Assembly (NCBI GenBank): GCA_007118045.1
Contig: SKTG01000063.1
Span: 1-12,081 of the forward strand
Reading direction: 5' to 3'
Length of the DNA: 12,081 nucleotides
Source of the DNA: Nitriliruptoraceae bacterium
GTDB taxonomy: Bacteria > Actinomycetota > Nitriliruptoria > Nitriliruptorales > Nitriliruptoraceae
The notes under the pieces are model-generated. The model did no database searches and was not told where the DNA came from. It worked only from the letters and a program-made list of their open reading frames with translations. Below are positions 1-6,837 of the stretch, piece after piece. Positions within the stretch are counted from its first letter, which is position 1. Each line of letters opens with the position of its first letter. The translations under genes and the position numbers were made by a program.

Positions 1-18
1 AACCCGGTCACCCCGCCC

Positions 19-1140
19 GTGCGCACGGGTCTGCGGCCCACCCGTGTGGAGGTCGATCTCGACGCCGTGCGCGCCAACGTGGCGCGGTTGGGGGAGGTCG
101 CCGGCGCGCCGGTGTGCGCGGTGGTCAAGGCCGACGGGTACGGGCACGGCGCCGTGCCCGTGGCCCGGGCCGCTCTCGAGGCCGGAGCGCAGTGGCTGGC
201 CGTCGCTCTGGTCGAGGAGGGCCAGCAGCTGCGGGACGCGGGCATCGACGCGCCGATCCTGCTGCTCTCCGAACCGCCGATCGCGGCGGTGCCCGAGCTG
301 CTCGCCGCCGAGCTGACCCCGACCGCGTACCGCGAGCCGTTCCTGGCCGTGCTCGACGCCACGGGCCAGGCCAGAGGACGGCCCGTGCCGATCCACCTGA
401 AGGTCGACACCGGCATGAGCCGGGTCGGTGTCCCGATGGACGAGCTCGACGCCCGTCTGCAGCAGCTGGCGGTCGCGGACGGGCTCGTGGTCGAGGGCAT
501 CTACACCCACCTCGCGCGAGCGGACGAGCCGACGGTCGACGCCACCGAGCGGCAGCTCGCGGCCTTCGACCGGGCCCTGGACGCCGCCGCCAAGGTCGGC
601 CTCCGGCCGCGGTGGCGGCACACGGCGAACACGGCCGGCGCCCTGCTGCACCCCGACGCGGTCAGGGACCTCGTGCGTACCGGCATCGGCGTGTACGGCC
701 TCTCGCCCGCGAGCGAGGTGGATGCGTGGGAGCACGGCCTGTCCCCGGCGCTGCGCCTGGTCTCCGAGGTCTCCCTGGTCAAGCGCGTCCCCGCGGGGAC
801 GCCGGTCTCCTACGGCCACCGCTGGCGGGCACCCGAGGCGGGCTGGCTGGCCACGGTCCCGATCGGGTACGCGGACGGGGTGCCCCGCGGCCTGACCAAC
901 CGCGCCCAGGTGCTGCTGCACGAGCACCGCCGGCCGTTGGTGGGCAGCGTGACCATGGACCAGATCCTGGTGTGGTGCGGGGACGACGAACCGGTCGTCG
1001 GCGACGAGGTGGTCCTGCTCGGCGAGCAGGGGGGCGAGCGTGTCCGGGTCGAGGAGTGGGCCGCGGCCACCGACACGATCACCTACGAGATCGCGACCCA
1101 GATCTCCGCGCGCGTGCCGCGCATCCACCTGGCTGGGTGA
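19..1140 (+). CDS. alr: Alanine racemase
   Basis: PLP-dependent enzyme that interconverts L- and D-alanine in the cytoplasm, supplying D-Ala for peptidoglycan. The 373-residue reading has the normal family length. It shows the PLP-lysine motif VVKADGYGHG (Lys37), the TGMSRVG segment (Arg135), the second-base tyrosine in VSYGHRW (Tyr265), PIGYADG and the MDQ motif near residue 313. These correspond to Lys39, Arg136 and Tyr265 of the Geobacillus enzyme. The frame is still open at the left edge of the window and no clear ribosome binding site precedes GTG 19, so the true start may lie further upstream; the N-terminus RPTRVEVDLDAVRANV nevertheless looks like a family start. In other actinobacteria alr also lies beside an alpha/beta hydrolase and the tsaE-tsaB-rimI-tsaD cluster, as here. 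Function is secure; only the exact start is uncertain. Confidence 0.96.
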   Translation: MRTGLRPTRVEVDLDAVRANVARLGEVAGAPVCAVVKADGYGHGAVPVARAALEAGAQWLAVALVEEGQQLRDAGIDAPILLLSEPPIAAVPELLAAELTPTAYREPFLAVLDATGQARGRPVPIHLKVDTGMSRVGVPMDELDARLQQLAVADGLVVEGIYTHLARADEPTVDATERQLAAFDRALDAAAKVGLRPRWRHTANTAGALLHPDAVRDLVRTGIGVYGLSPASEVDAWEHGLSPALRLVSEVSLVKRVPAGTPVSYGHRWRAPEAGWLATVPIGYADGVPRGLTNRAQVLLHEHRRPLVGSVTMDQILVWCGDDEPVVGDEVVLLGEQGGERVRVEEWAAATDTITYEIATQISARVPRIHLAG

Positions 1141-1147
1141 CGAGGGC

Positions 1148-1174
1148 GCACCGGGCTTCTACAGGGCCGGGTGC
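1148..1174 (+). terminator. Weak stem-loop after alr
   Basis: GCACC (1148-1152) can pair with GGTGC (1170-1174), with partial further pairing inside the stem. It starts seven bases after the alr stop. There is no T-run. It may end or stabilise the alr transcript, but the stem is short and this is a tentative call. Confidence 0.25.
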
Positions 1175-1247
1175 CCGCCGCCGATGTCCGTGAGGGATCG
1201 GCCATCGGCGCTCGACGACCCACCGGGTCGACACGGCTGGCTGGCCC

Positions 1248-1254
1248 GAGGGGG
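1248..1254 (+). promoter_or_regulatory. Ribosome binding site of the subtilase gene
   Basis: Purine run GAGGGGG, eight bases before ATG 1263. It supports that start, which also yields a good signal peptide. No convincing -10/-35 pair was found in the 122-bp gap between alr and this gene. Confidence 0.5.
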
Positions 1255-1262
1255 CTGCCTCG

Positions 1263-3323
1263 ATGTCGCCGACGAGCGCACGGACGACACCGCTGATCGT
1301 TCTCTTGGTGGCGCTGCTGAGCACCGTCCCGGTCACGGTGAGCGCGGCGCAGGACGCCGATCACGCCGCGGCGCCGATGCCAGGTCACGCCGGCCCGCCG
1401 GCCATCGCCGCGGCCGTCCACGCGCCCCTGTGGGCCGGCCCGGAGGCCGCCACCCGGGGCGGCCCGGGATCGACCTCGAGCCAGGCCCCCGGCGCGGCGG
1501 TCACCGCCGCGATGGCCGCCGACCCGTCGGCGACGTTGTCCGTTCTGGTGGAGCTCACCCCCGAGCTGGTGCGCTCGGGTGCCCCCAGTGCCGCCGAACC
1601 GACCGCGGACCTGGAACGCGAGATCGCCACGCTGGGTGGCCACATCCACCGGCGCTTCGCCTCGCTCCCGGTACTGGCGGTCGAGATCGAGGCTCGCCGT
1701 GTCGACGGCCTGGCGCGGTTGCCGCAGGTGCGTTCGGTGGAACCCGACCGTGTCCTCGACACCCACCTGGACGTCGTGGTCGATCGCATCGTGGGGACCG
1801 ACCAGGTGCTGGCGGCCGCGGCGTCGGCGCGGGGTGTGGACGGAGCCGGGTGGGGGGTCGCGGTGCTCGACACGGGCGTCGATCGCGACCACCCGTTCCT
1901 CGCCGACGTCGACGGCACGAGCCGTGTCGTGGCCGAGGCCTGCTTCTCGACGAGCGGTGACTGCCCGAACGGGCGCACCCGCGACCAGGGCACGGGCGCC
2001 GCGGCACCGCTCCGCGACAGTCGGCACGGCACCCACGTCGCCGGCATCGCGGCCGGTGGCAGGGGCAGCATCGACGTCCCCGGGGTCCCCGCCCGCGGCG
2101 TGGCGCCGCGCGCGGAGGTGCTCGCCGCGCAGATCTTCAGCACCGACGAGGCCGGTCGGCTGGTGTCCTACTCCTCGGACCTGCTCGCCGGTCTCGACTG
2201 GGTCAACCAGCTACGTCACGAGCACGACGTCGCCGCGGTCAACCTCAGCCTCGGCACGGCGGTCAGCGATGGTCAGCCCGGCTGGACCGGCGCCTGCGAC
2301 GATCACCACCACGTCTCCGCGGAGGCCATCGAGCGGCTGCGGTCCGAGGGGATCCTGACCGTCGTGGCCACCGGCAACGACGGCGACACCGAGGAGGTCG
2401 GCTTCCCCGCCTGTCTCTCCGGGGTCGTCGCCGTGGGGTCCTCCGACGGCGTCGCGGCCATCAGCAGCTTCAGCAACCTCAACGGGCTGACCGACGTGGT
2501 CGCGCCCGGCGAGAAGGTGAGCTCGTCGGTGCCCGGTGGCTACCAGGTCTTCTCCGGCACCTCGATGGCCAGTCCCGTGGTCGCGGGGGCGGTGGCGCTG
2601 TTGCGGGACCTGGCCCCCGACGCCGCCCCGGACGAGGGGGTCGCGGCTCTGCGCAGCTCACGGACGTGGATCGACGATCGCCGCGTCGGTGGCGTGGTCA
2701 CCCACCTGCCGCAGCTCGACGTCGAGTTGGCGCTCGCCGACCTCGAAGACGGCGCGCCACCGTCGGACCAGGGTCCCGGCGACGGGACCGGGCGAGGGTT
2801 CGACGACGTCCCGGTCTCACATCCGCACCGCGAAGCGATCGACTGGCTGGCCCGAGAGGGGGTGACCACCGGTTGCACCGACGACGGGCGCCGGTTCTGT
2901 CCCGACGCCCCGGTCGACCGCGCGCAGATGGCGTCGTTCCTGGCAAGGACCCTCGAGCTGCCCGAGGGCCCCCGGGACACCTTCGTCGACGTCTCGAGGT
3001 CGCACCCGCACGCCGGCACGATCGGCGCCGTGGCACGGGAAGGGGTGACGCTCGGTTGCACCAAGGACGGGGCGAGGTACTGCCCCCACGGGCTCGTCAC
3101 CCGCGGCCAGATGGCGTCGTTCCTCACCCGGGCGTTCGACCTCGAGACCGACGCCGCTGCCTTCAGCGACGTCGCCCCGACCCATCCCCACGCAGCGACG
3201 ATCGGCGCGATGGCGCGAGCGGGCATCACCAGCGGCTGTGGGAGGGACCCCCTGCGCTACTGCCCGGACGCATCGGTGACCCGGGCGCAGATGGCCCGCT
3301 TCCTCTACAACGCGGCGCTCTGA
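1263..3323 (+). CDS. Secreted S8 subtilisin-like serine protease with three SLH-like repeats
   Basis: Exported subtilase of 686 residues. Residues 1-28 form a Sec signal peptide (hydrophobic PLIVLLVALL, likely cleavage near VSA-AQ). Residues about 90-170 look like an I9-type propeptide/inhibitor domain. The catalytic domain (about 195-480) has Asp203 in VLDTG, His255 in HGTHVAG, the oxyanion Asn372 in ATGND and Ser434 in SGTSMASP, so the triad is complete. A Gly/Asp-rich linker (about 495-512) leads to three SLH-like repeats beginning near residues 513, 574 and 634. Each repeat contains a GC..(7 residues)..CPD motif with cysteines at 538/546, 599/607 and 659/667, and ends in a QMA.FL helix. 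SLH domains normally hold proteins at the cell surface, so a wall-associated protease is likely. The substrate cannot be inferred. Confidence 0.93.
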   Translation: MSPTSARTTPLIVLLVALLSTVPVTVSAAQDADHAAAPMPGHAGPPAIAAAVHAPLWAGPEAATRGGPGSTSSQAPGAAVTAAMAADPSATLSVLVELTPELVRSGAPSAAEPTADLEREIATLGGHIHRRFASLPVLAVEIEARRVDGLARLPQVRSVEPDRVLDTHLDVVVDRIVGTDQVLAAAASARGVDGAGWGVAVLDTGVDRDHPFLADVDGTSRVVAEACFSTSGDCPNGRTRDQGTGAAAPLRDSRHGTHVAGIAAGGRGSIDVPGVPARGVAPRAEVLAAQIFSTDEAGRLVSYSSDLLAGLDWVNQLRHEHDVAAVNLSLGTAVSDGQPGWTGACDDHHHVSAEAIERLRSEGILTVVATGNDGDTEEVGFPACLSGVVAVGSSDGVAAISSFSNLNGLTDVVAPGEKVSSSVPGGYQVFSGTSMASPVVAGAVALLRDLAPDAAPDEGVAALRSSRTWIDDRRVGGVVTHLPQLDVELALADLEDGAPPSDQGPGDGTGRGFDDVPVSHPHREAIDWLAREGVTTGCTDDGRRFCPDAPVDRAQMASFLARTLELPEGPRDTFVDVSRSHPHAGTIGAVAREGVTLGCTKDGARYCPHGLVTRGQMASFLTRAFDLETDAAAFSDVAPTHPHAATIGAMARAGITSGCGRDPLRYCPDASVTRAQMARFLYNAAL
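2799..3320 (+). repeat. Three SLH-like protein repeats in the subtilase C-terminus
   Basis: Three diverged units of about 60 codons, residues 513-686. Shared pattern: F.DV....HPH...I......G(V/I)T.GC, then (R)(F/Y)CP, then (V)(D/T)R.QMA.FL. The two cysteines in each unit are always separated by seven residues. This replaces the usual SLH 'GY.DG.F.P' core and suggests one disulfide per repeat. Confidence 0.75.
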
Positions 3324-3431
3324 CCCCACCCCGGTGGCCGTCGTTCCCGCCGCGATGGCGCCGCCCCGCGGCAGTAGCCTCCGCCCCGAGCCCGGGCCGG
3401 CACGACGGCGCCGGCGCACCCGGCCGACGGT

Positions 3432-3437
3432 GGGAGG
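3432..3437 (+). promoter_or_regulatory. Ribosome binding site deciding the hydrolase start
   Basis: GGGAGG four bases before GTG 3442. The in-frame GTG 3334 and ATG 3355 have no comparable site, and the peptide they would add is low-complexity and Arg/Pro-rich. A TANNNT element (TAGCCT, 3374-3379) lies between them and 3442 and could be a -10 box, although no matching -35 was seen. This favours initiation at 3442. Confidence 0.5.
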
Positions 3438-3441
3438 CACG

Positions 3442-4524
3442 GTGGCGAGGCGTGGGATCGTGGCAGCCGGCGTGGGGGCGGCCCTCATCGGCGGGGCAGC
3501 GGTGGGCTTCCTGGCCGAACGGGCCATCGTCCGCGGCCGCATCGTGCCGCCCTCCGTCCCGGCCGAGGTCCCCCTCGGCAGCATCGAGGGCGAGCTCTCC
3601 CACGTCGACGGCCCGGACGGGATGCGCGTCGCGGTGGAGACCTACGGGCCGGAGGGGGCGCCGCAGCTGGTGCTCGCCCACGGCTGGATCTGTACCGCCC
3701 GCGCCTGGCACGAGGTCGTCCGCCGTCTGGCCGACCAGTACCGCATCATCACCTACGACCAGCCCGGCCACGGGCGCACCGGGTCGCCGGCATCGGGCCA
3801 CTACCACATCGACCTGCTCGGCGACACGCTCACCGAGGTGATCCGGACGCAGGCCGGTCCGGGCCCGCTCGTGGTCTGCGGTCACTCGATGGGCGGGATG
3901 TCCCTGCTGAACGCGGCCCGGCGAGAGCCCGACCTCGTCCAGCGTCGGCTGGCCGGCGCGGTGCTGCTGTCCACGACCTCGAAGGCCAAGGGCGAACGCT
4001 TCGGCTTCGAGCTGGGTATCCGCTCGGCCGCCCGGCTCGAGCGCGGGATCCGGCGGGTCGTGCCGACGCTGCGCGACCCACGGGTGGTCACAGCCGCCGA
4101 CCGGTTGACCGCCTCGACCTCCGACCTGTCCTACCTGATCGCCCGCTGGTCCGGGGTCGGACCGGACGCGGATCCCGAGGTGGTGGCATTCACGCAGGAG
4201 ATGGCCCTCTCGAGCGGCTCGGACGTCGTGTTCGGGCTGCTGGAGACGGTGCTCGGGGTCGACGAGGACGCCGGCCTCGACGCTCTGTCGGGTGTGCCGA
4301 TGACGCTGCTCGTCGGCGAGCAGGACCGCATCACCCCACGGGCCCTGACGCAGCGGATGGCGGTGCGTTCGTCCGCTCGGCTGCAGGAGATCCCCGGGGT
4401 CGGGCACATGAGCCCGCTGGAGGCCGGGGACGTGGTCACCGACGTGCTCGTCGAGCACCTCGCCGGTCGGGTGCCCCGTGCCGCCGACCCCACCCCGACC
4501 GACCGGGACTCGGCCAGCGCGTGA
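3442..4524 (+). CDS. Alpha/beta hydrolase, N-terminally membrane-anchored
   Basis: Alpha/beta-hydrolase-fold protein, 360 residues from GTG 3442 (396 if GTG 3334 were used). The N-terminus is ARR followed by a hydrophobic Ala/Gly/Val segment (about residues 5-25), probably a membrane anchor or uncleaved signal. The fold then shows the oxyanion motif AHGW (about 79-82), YDQPGHG, the nucleophile elbow CGHSMGG with Ser149, the acid Asp295 in GEQDRIT and His322 in GVGHMS. The catalytic triad is therefore complete. Homologues sit between alr and the t6A genes in many actinobacteria, which supports orthology but not a substrate; an esterase, lipase or haloperoxidase-like activity is possible. The last codons and the TGA stop lie inside the first copy of a 46-bp tandem repeat. 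Start choice is moderately sure. Confidence 0.88.
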   Translation: MARRGIVAAGVGAALIGGAAVGFLAERAIVRGRIVPPSVPAEVPLGSIEGELSHVDGPDGMRVAVETYGPEGAPQLVLAHGWICTARAWHEVVRRLADQYRIITYDQPGHGRTGSPASGHYHIDLLGDTLTEVIRTQAGPGPLVVCGHSMGGMSLLNAARREPDLVQRRLAGAVLLSTTSKAKGERFGFELGIRSAARLERGIRRVVPTLRDPRVVTAADRLTASTSDLSYLIARWSGVGPDADPEVVAFTQEMALSSGSDVVFGLLETVLGVDEDAGLDALSGVPMTLLVGEQDRITPRALTQRMAVRSSARLQEIPGVGHMSPLEAGDVVTDVLVEHLAGRVPRAADPTPTDRDSASA

Positions 4525-4621
4525 GCCCGCGTCTGTGGCCGGTACCGACCGGGACTCGGCCAGCGCGTGAGCCCGCGTCCGGGGCCGGTACCGACCGGGA
4601 CTCGGCCAGCGCGTGAGCCCG
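4498..4621 (+). repeat. 46-bp tandem repeat, 2.7 copies, overlapping the hydrolase stop
   Basis: Copies at 4498-4543, 4544-4589 (two mismatches) and a truncated third at 4590-4621 (32 bases, identical over that length). Copy 1 contains the final hydrolase codons and TGA 4522-4524, and each later copy repeats the same stop. Within each copy GGGaCTC can pair with GAGCCC around an 11-base loop, giving three tandem stem-loops just after the gene. A GGTACC palindrome falls at each copy junction. Confidence 0.9.
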
Positions 4622-4652
4622 CCGGGACCAGTGGTGTGAGCCGTTGTCCCGG
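4622..4652 (+). terminator. Stem-loop after the tandem repeats
   Basis: Perfect 7-bp stem CCGGGAC (4622-4628) / GTCCCGG (4646-4652) with a 17-base loop. It follows the repeat block directly and lies between the hydrolase and the next gene. It has no T-run, which is common in very GC-rich actinobacteria. A role in transcription termination or mRNA end stability is inferred. Confidence 0.4.
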
Positions 4653-4702
4653 GGACGCGCGCTCAACGTCCTCCCGCTTCTGGAGGGCCGGTCGGCCACC
4701 GG

Positions 4703-4708
4703 TACGGT
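4703..4708 (+). promoter_or_regulatory. Possible -10 element upstream of the UDG-family gene
   Basis: TACGGT fits the actinobacterial TANNNT -10 pattern and lies 49 bases before GTG 4758. No good -35 hexamer was found at the expected distance. It would place the transcript start downstream of TTG 4644 and so agrees with the later start codon. Confidence 0.25.
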
Positions 4709-4745
4709 CCGGCCGGGCCCCGTGCGCCGTCGAGACAGCCCGGTC

Positions 4746-4751
4746 GGGAGG
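4746..4751 (+). promoter_or_regulatory. Ribosome binding site deciding the UDG-family start
   Basis: GGGAGG six bases before GTG 4758. The longer in-frame alternative, TTG 4644, overlaps the stem-loop at 4622-4652 and would add 38 residues with no family resemblance. Confidence 0.55.
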
Positions 4752-4757
4752 TGGTTG

Positions 4758-5411
4758 GTGCCGGAGACGAGGAGCGGTGAGCGACGTGAGACGCCCCGTC
4801 GCACGCCCCGCGAGCATGCACGGGCCGTGCGGTCGTGTACCGCGTGCGGCCTCCACGCGGAGCGGCTCACACCCGTGGTCGGCGAGGGCCCGGCGGACGC
4901 ACGCCTGGTGATCGTGGGCGTCGTGCCGCGGCGGCACGAGGACCTGCACGGCACGGCGTTGGCGGGTGGGCCGCGCAACGTCGTCGAGGAGGCGTTGACG
5001 CGCGCGGGCCTGGTCCCGGGGGAGGTCCGGTTCACGAGCGTGGTCCGATGCCGGCCTCCGGACGACCGCGCTCCGGAGCTCGAGGAGGTGCGGGCCTGCG
5101 CGGGTCACCTCGATGCCGAGCTGGCGCTCGTCGATCCGGAGGTCATCGTCACCCTGGGGGAGCTGGCCACCTCGGTGGTGCTGCGGCGGCCGGTCCCACT
5201 CGCGCGTGTCGCGGGCTACCGTCTGGACGTCCGACAGGGTGTGACGCTGGTCCCCACCCATCACCCGTCCGAGGTCATGCGGGGCGTGCCGGAGGCTGCC
5301 AAGGCCATCCGACGCGACCTGGCGGTCGCCAAGGCCGTGCTCGACGGCCGGATGGGGACCGGGGCGCAGGCGCTGTCGGAGCTGCGATCACGGTTGGCGG
5401 CGCAGGGCTGA
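4758..5411 (+). CDS. Uracil-DNA glycosylase family (type 4-like) Fe-S protein with altered active site
   Basis: 217 residues from GTG 4758. The overall pattern is that of family 4 uracil-DNA glycosylases, which remove uracil from DNA and carry a 4Fe-4S cluster. All four probable cluster cysteines are present: Cys27 and Cys30 (CTAC), Cys98 (VVRCRPP) and Cys114 (VRACAGHL). The strand motif VIVTLGELA and the HHPS motif (His169) are also present. The catalytic motif I, normally GE(A/G)PG..ED, reads GVVPRRHED, so the usual Glu is Val55. The base-stacking Phe of PFVG is Leu68, and the Asn of the TN(I/V)VKCRPP motif is Ser94. The fold assignment is fairly sure, but ordinary uracil excision is doubtful. 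It could be a divergent glycosylase with other specificity or a binding protein. It stands alone between the hydrolase and the tsaE operon. Confidence 0.75.
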   Translation: MPETRSGERRETPRRTPREHARAVRSCTACGLHAERLTPVVGEGPADARLVIVGVVPRRHEDLHGTALAGGPRNVVEEALTRAGLVPGEVRFTSVVRCRPPDDRAPELEEVRACAGHLDAELALVDPEVIVTLGELATSVVLRRPVPLARVAGYRLDVRQGVTLVPTHHPSEVMRGVPEAAKAIRRDLAVAKAVLDGRMGTGAQALSELRSRLAAQG

Positions 5412-5469
5412 CCTCGCGCCGTCCGCTGGTGACGGGCCATGCCCGCGAGCTCGCAGCCGGTGTCCACGA

Positions 5470-5508
5470 GCGTCCCGCGACCCCCGCCGCCGCCCCGCCG
5501 CGGGACGC
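5470..5508 (+). terminator. Strong stem-loop just upstream of the tsaE ribosome binding site
   Basis: Perfect 10-bp stem GCGTCCCGCG (5470-5479) / CGCGGGACGC (5499-5508) with a 19-base C-rich loop. It ends three bases before the ribosome binding site of tsaE and lies 59 bases after the preceding stop codon. It could terminate the upstream transcript or, if tsaE is co-transcribed, control access to the tsaE start. It has no T-run. Confidence 0.5.
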
Positions 5509-5511
5509 AAC

Positions 5512-5519
5512 GGAGGTGA
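5512..5519 (+). promoter_or_regulatory. Near-perfect Shine-Dalgarno of tsaE
   Basis: GGAGGTGA matches the 16S anti-Shine-Dalgarno over eight bases and fixes GTG 5523 as the start. The ATG at 5519 is out of frame and too close to the site to be used. Confidence 0.7.
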
Positions 5520-5522
5520 TGC

Positions 5523-6002
5523 GTGCCGACGACGCTGACCCTGCGTTGCGCCGCGCCCGAGGACACGCGGGCCCTCGGTTCCGCCATCGCTTCCCTGCTG
5601 CGGGCCGGGGACGTCGTCGCCCTGTCCGGTGAGCTCGGCGCCGGCAAGACCTGCTTCGTGCAGGGGACCGCCGCCGGGCTCGACGTCACGGACCCGATCA
5701 CCTCGCCGACGTTCGTGCTGGTCAAGCTCTACGAGGGCCGTCTGCCGCTCGTGCACTGCGACGTCTACCGCCTGGAGACCCTGCGCGACGTCCAGGACCT
5801 CGGCGACGAGGTGCTGGCACCGGACGCGGTGACGTGCATCGAGTGGGGCGACGCGATCACGCCGCTGCTGCCGGAGGACCGGCTCGAGGTGGAGCTCGTC
5901 CACGGCGAGGACGGGGTCCGCATCGTGGAGCTGCGTGGTCACGGGTCGCGATGGACCGACGTCGACGGGTCGTTGTCCGAGGTCTGCGAGCCGTGGCGAT
6001 GA
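5523..6002 (+). CDS. tsaE: tRNA threonylcarbamoyladenosine biosynthesis ATPase TsaE
   Basis: P-loop ATPase that drives turnover of the TsaB-TsaD complex in t6A37 tRNA modification. 159 residues, normal for the family. Walker A is GELGAGKT (residues 36-43). SPTF (61-64), HCDVYR (78-83) and IEW (106-108) are family hallmarks. This is the first gene of a compact operon with tsaB, rimI and tsaD. Its stop overlaps a following ATG in an ATGA arrangement, so ribosomes can pass directly into the small ORF at 5999. The partner TsaC/Sua5, which makes threonylcarbamoyl-AMP, is not in this window. Confidence 0.96.
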   Translation: MPTTLTLRCAAPEDTRALGSAIASLLRAGDVVALSGELGAGKTCFVQGTAAGLDVTDPITSPTFVLVKLYEGRLPLVHCDVYRLETLRDVQDLGDEVLAPDAVTCIEWGDAITPLLPEDRLEVELVHGEDGVRIVELRGHGSRWTDVDGSLSEVCEPWR

Positions 6003-6112
6003 CCGGCACGACGTACGGGGCCGGCCGCTGCCGGTGCGAGGTCGTTCGGGCGCTACGTGACACGGTGTCCGACGTCGCCGACGGGTGCGAGACGCTCCAG
6101 GAGCCGCGCTGA
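5999..6112 (+). CDS. Small ORF (37 aa) between tsaE and tsaB, unknown function
   Basis: 37-residue reading, MTGTTYGAGRCRCEVV at the N-terminus, ending ETLQEPR. Its ATG overlaps the tsaE stop (ATGA) and its TGA overlaps the tsaB ATG by one base (TGATG). It fills exactly the only sizeable gap in an otherwise packed operon. Counting codons by hand, G+C is 26/37 at first, 22/37 at second and 34/37 at third positions, the periodicity expected of a real gene in such a genome. It contains three cysteines (11, 13, 30, including a CxC) and a central stretch that could be helical. I recognise no family. It could be a true small protein or a leader whose translation couples tsaE to tsaB. Confidence 0.5.
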   Translation: MTGTTYGAGRCRCEVVRALRDTVSDVADGCETLQEPR

Positions 6113-6837
6113 TGCTCGTCCTCGGGATCGAGAGTTCCACCGCCAGGTCGTCGGTCGCGCTGGTCGACGACGAACGGGTCGTCGCGTCGGCAAGCCTCGG
6201 CATCGCCCGCCGCCACGGCGAGTTCCTCGCGCCGGCCATCAGGTTCTGCCTCACCCAGGCCGGCATCGAGGTCCGCGACATCCACGGCGTGGCGGTCGGG
6301 CTGGGGCCGGGCCTGTTCACCGGCCTGCGGGTCGGGATCGCGACCGCGCAGGCGTTCGCGGCCGCCCGCCAGCTGCCCACCGTCGGCCTGTGCGGACTGG
6401 ACGTGCTCGCGTTCGAGGTGCGCTACAGCATCCGGCCGATCTGCGTGACCATCGACGCCCGCCGCGGGGAGCTGTTCTGGGCCTTCTACCGTTCCGTGCC
6501 GGGTGGCGTGCAGCGCGAGACGGAGCCCAGGGTCGGACGCGTCGACGAGCTGATCGCGGAGATCGAAGCCCAGGGGGAGGAGGTCCTGGTGGTCGGTGAC
6601 GGTGCCCTGCGGGAGCGACACCGGCTGCAGGAGGCGCACGTGCAGCTCGGTGGACCGGAGATCGCCTGGCCCGACGCGACCCACCTCGCGCAGCTGGCGT
6701 TGCCACGTTTCGTCCGGGAGGAGACGGTCCGGCCGGAGCAGCTGCTGCCGATCTACCTGCGACAGGCGGACGTCCGCATCGGCTGGGAGCAACGCGGTCG
6801 GCTCCGGGGCGGTGTCGCCCCCGAGGCCTCGACGTGA
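6112..6837 (+). CDS. tsaB: tRNA threonylcarbamoyladenosine biosynthesis protein TsaB
   Basis: ASKHA-fold partner of TsaD in the t6A-forming complex; it lacks catalytic metal residues but is needed for assembly. 241 residues from ATG 6112, beginning MLVLGIESST, the standard N-terminus of the family. The signature GLGPGLFTGLRVG and the DARRGELFWAFYR segment are present, and the C-terminus contains P.YLRQADV. AGGAG (6099-6103) lies eight bases before the ATG. A GTG at 6085 would add nine non-homologous residues and is not preferred. The stop overlaps the rimI start (GTGA). Confidence 0.95.
   Translation: MLVLGIESSTARSSVALVDDERVVASASLGIARRHGEFLAPAIRFCLTQAGIEVRDIHGVAVGLGPGLFTGLRVGIATAQAFAAARQLPTVGLCGLDVLAFEVRYSIRPICVTIDARRGELFWAFYRSVPGGVQRETEPRVGRVDELIAEIEAQGEEVLVVGDGALRERHRLQEAHVQLGGPEIAWPDATHLAQLALPRFVREETVRPEQLLPIYLRQADVRIGWEQRGRLRGGVAPEAST

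Noticed and set aside
3334..3441. Hydrolase start at GTG 3334 or ATG 3355
   Set aside because: The added peptide is low-complexity, a possible -10 element lies downstream of both, and GTG 3442 has a ribosome binding site and opens directly into the membrane segment.
3226..4458. 410-codon minus-strand open frame opposite the hydrolase, and a similar one at 4131-5264
   Set aside because: Antisense frames produced by high GC; no domain recognised, and the plus-strand genes explain the sequence.
4644..4757. TTG 4644 as start of the UDG-family gene
   Set aside because: It overlaps a stem-loop, has no ribosome binding site and adds a non-homologous Arg-rich leader; GTG 4758 has GGGAGG six bases upstream.
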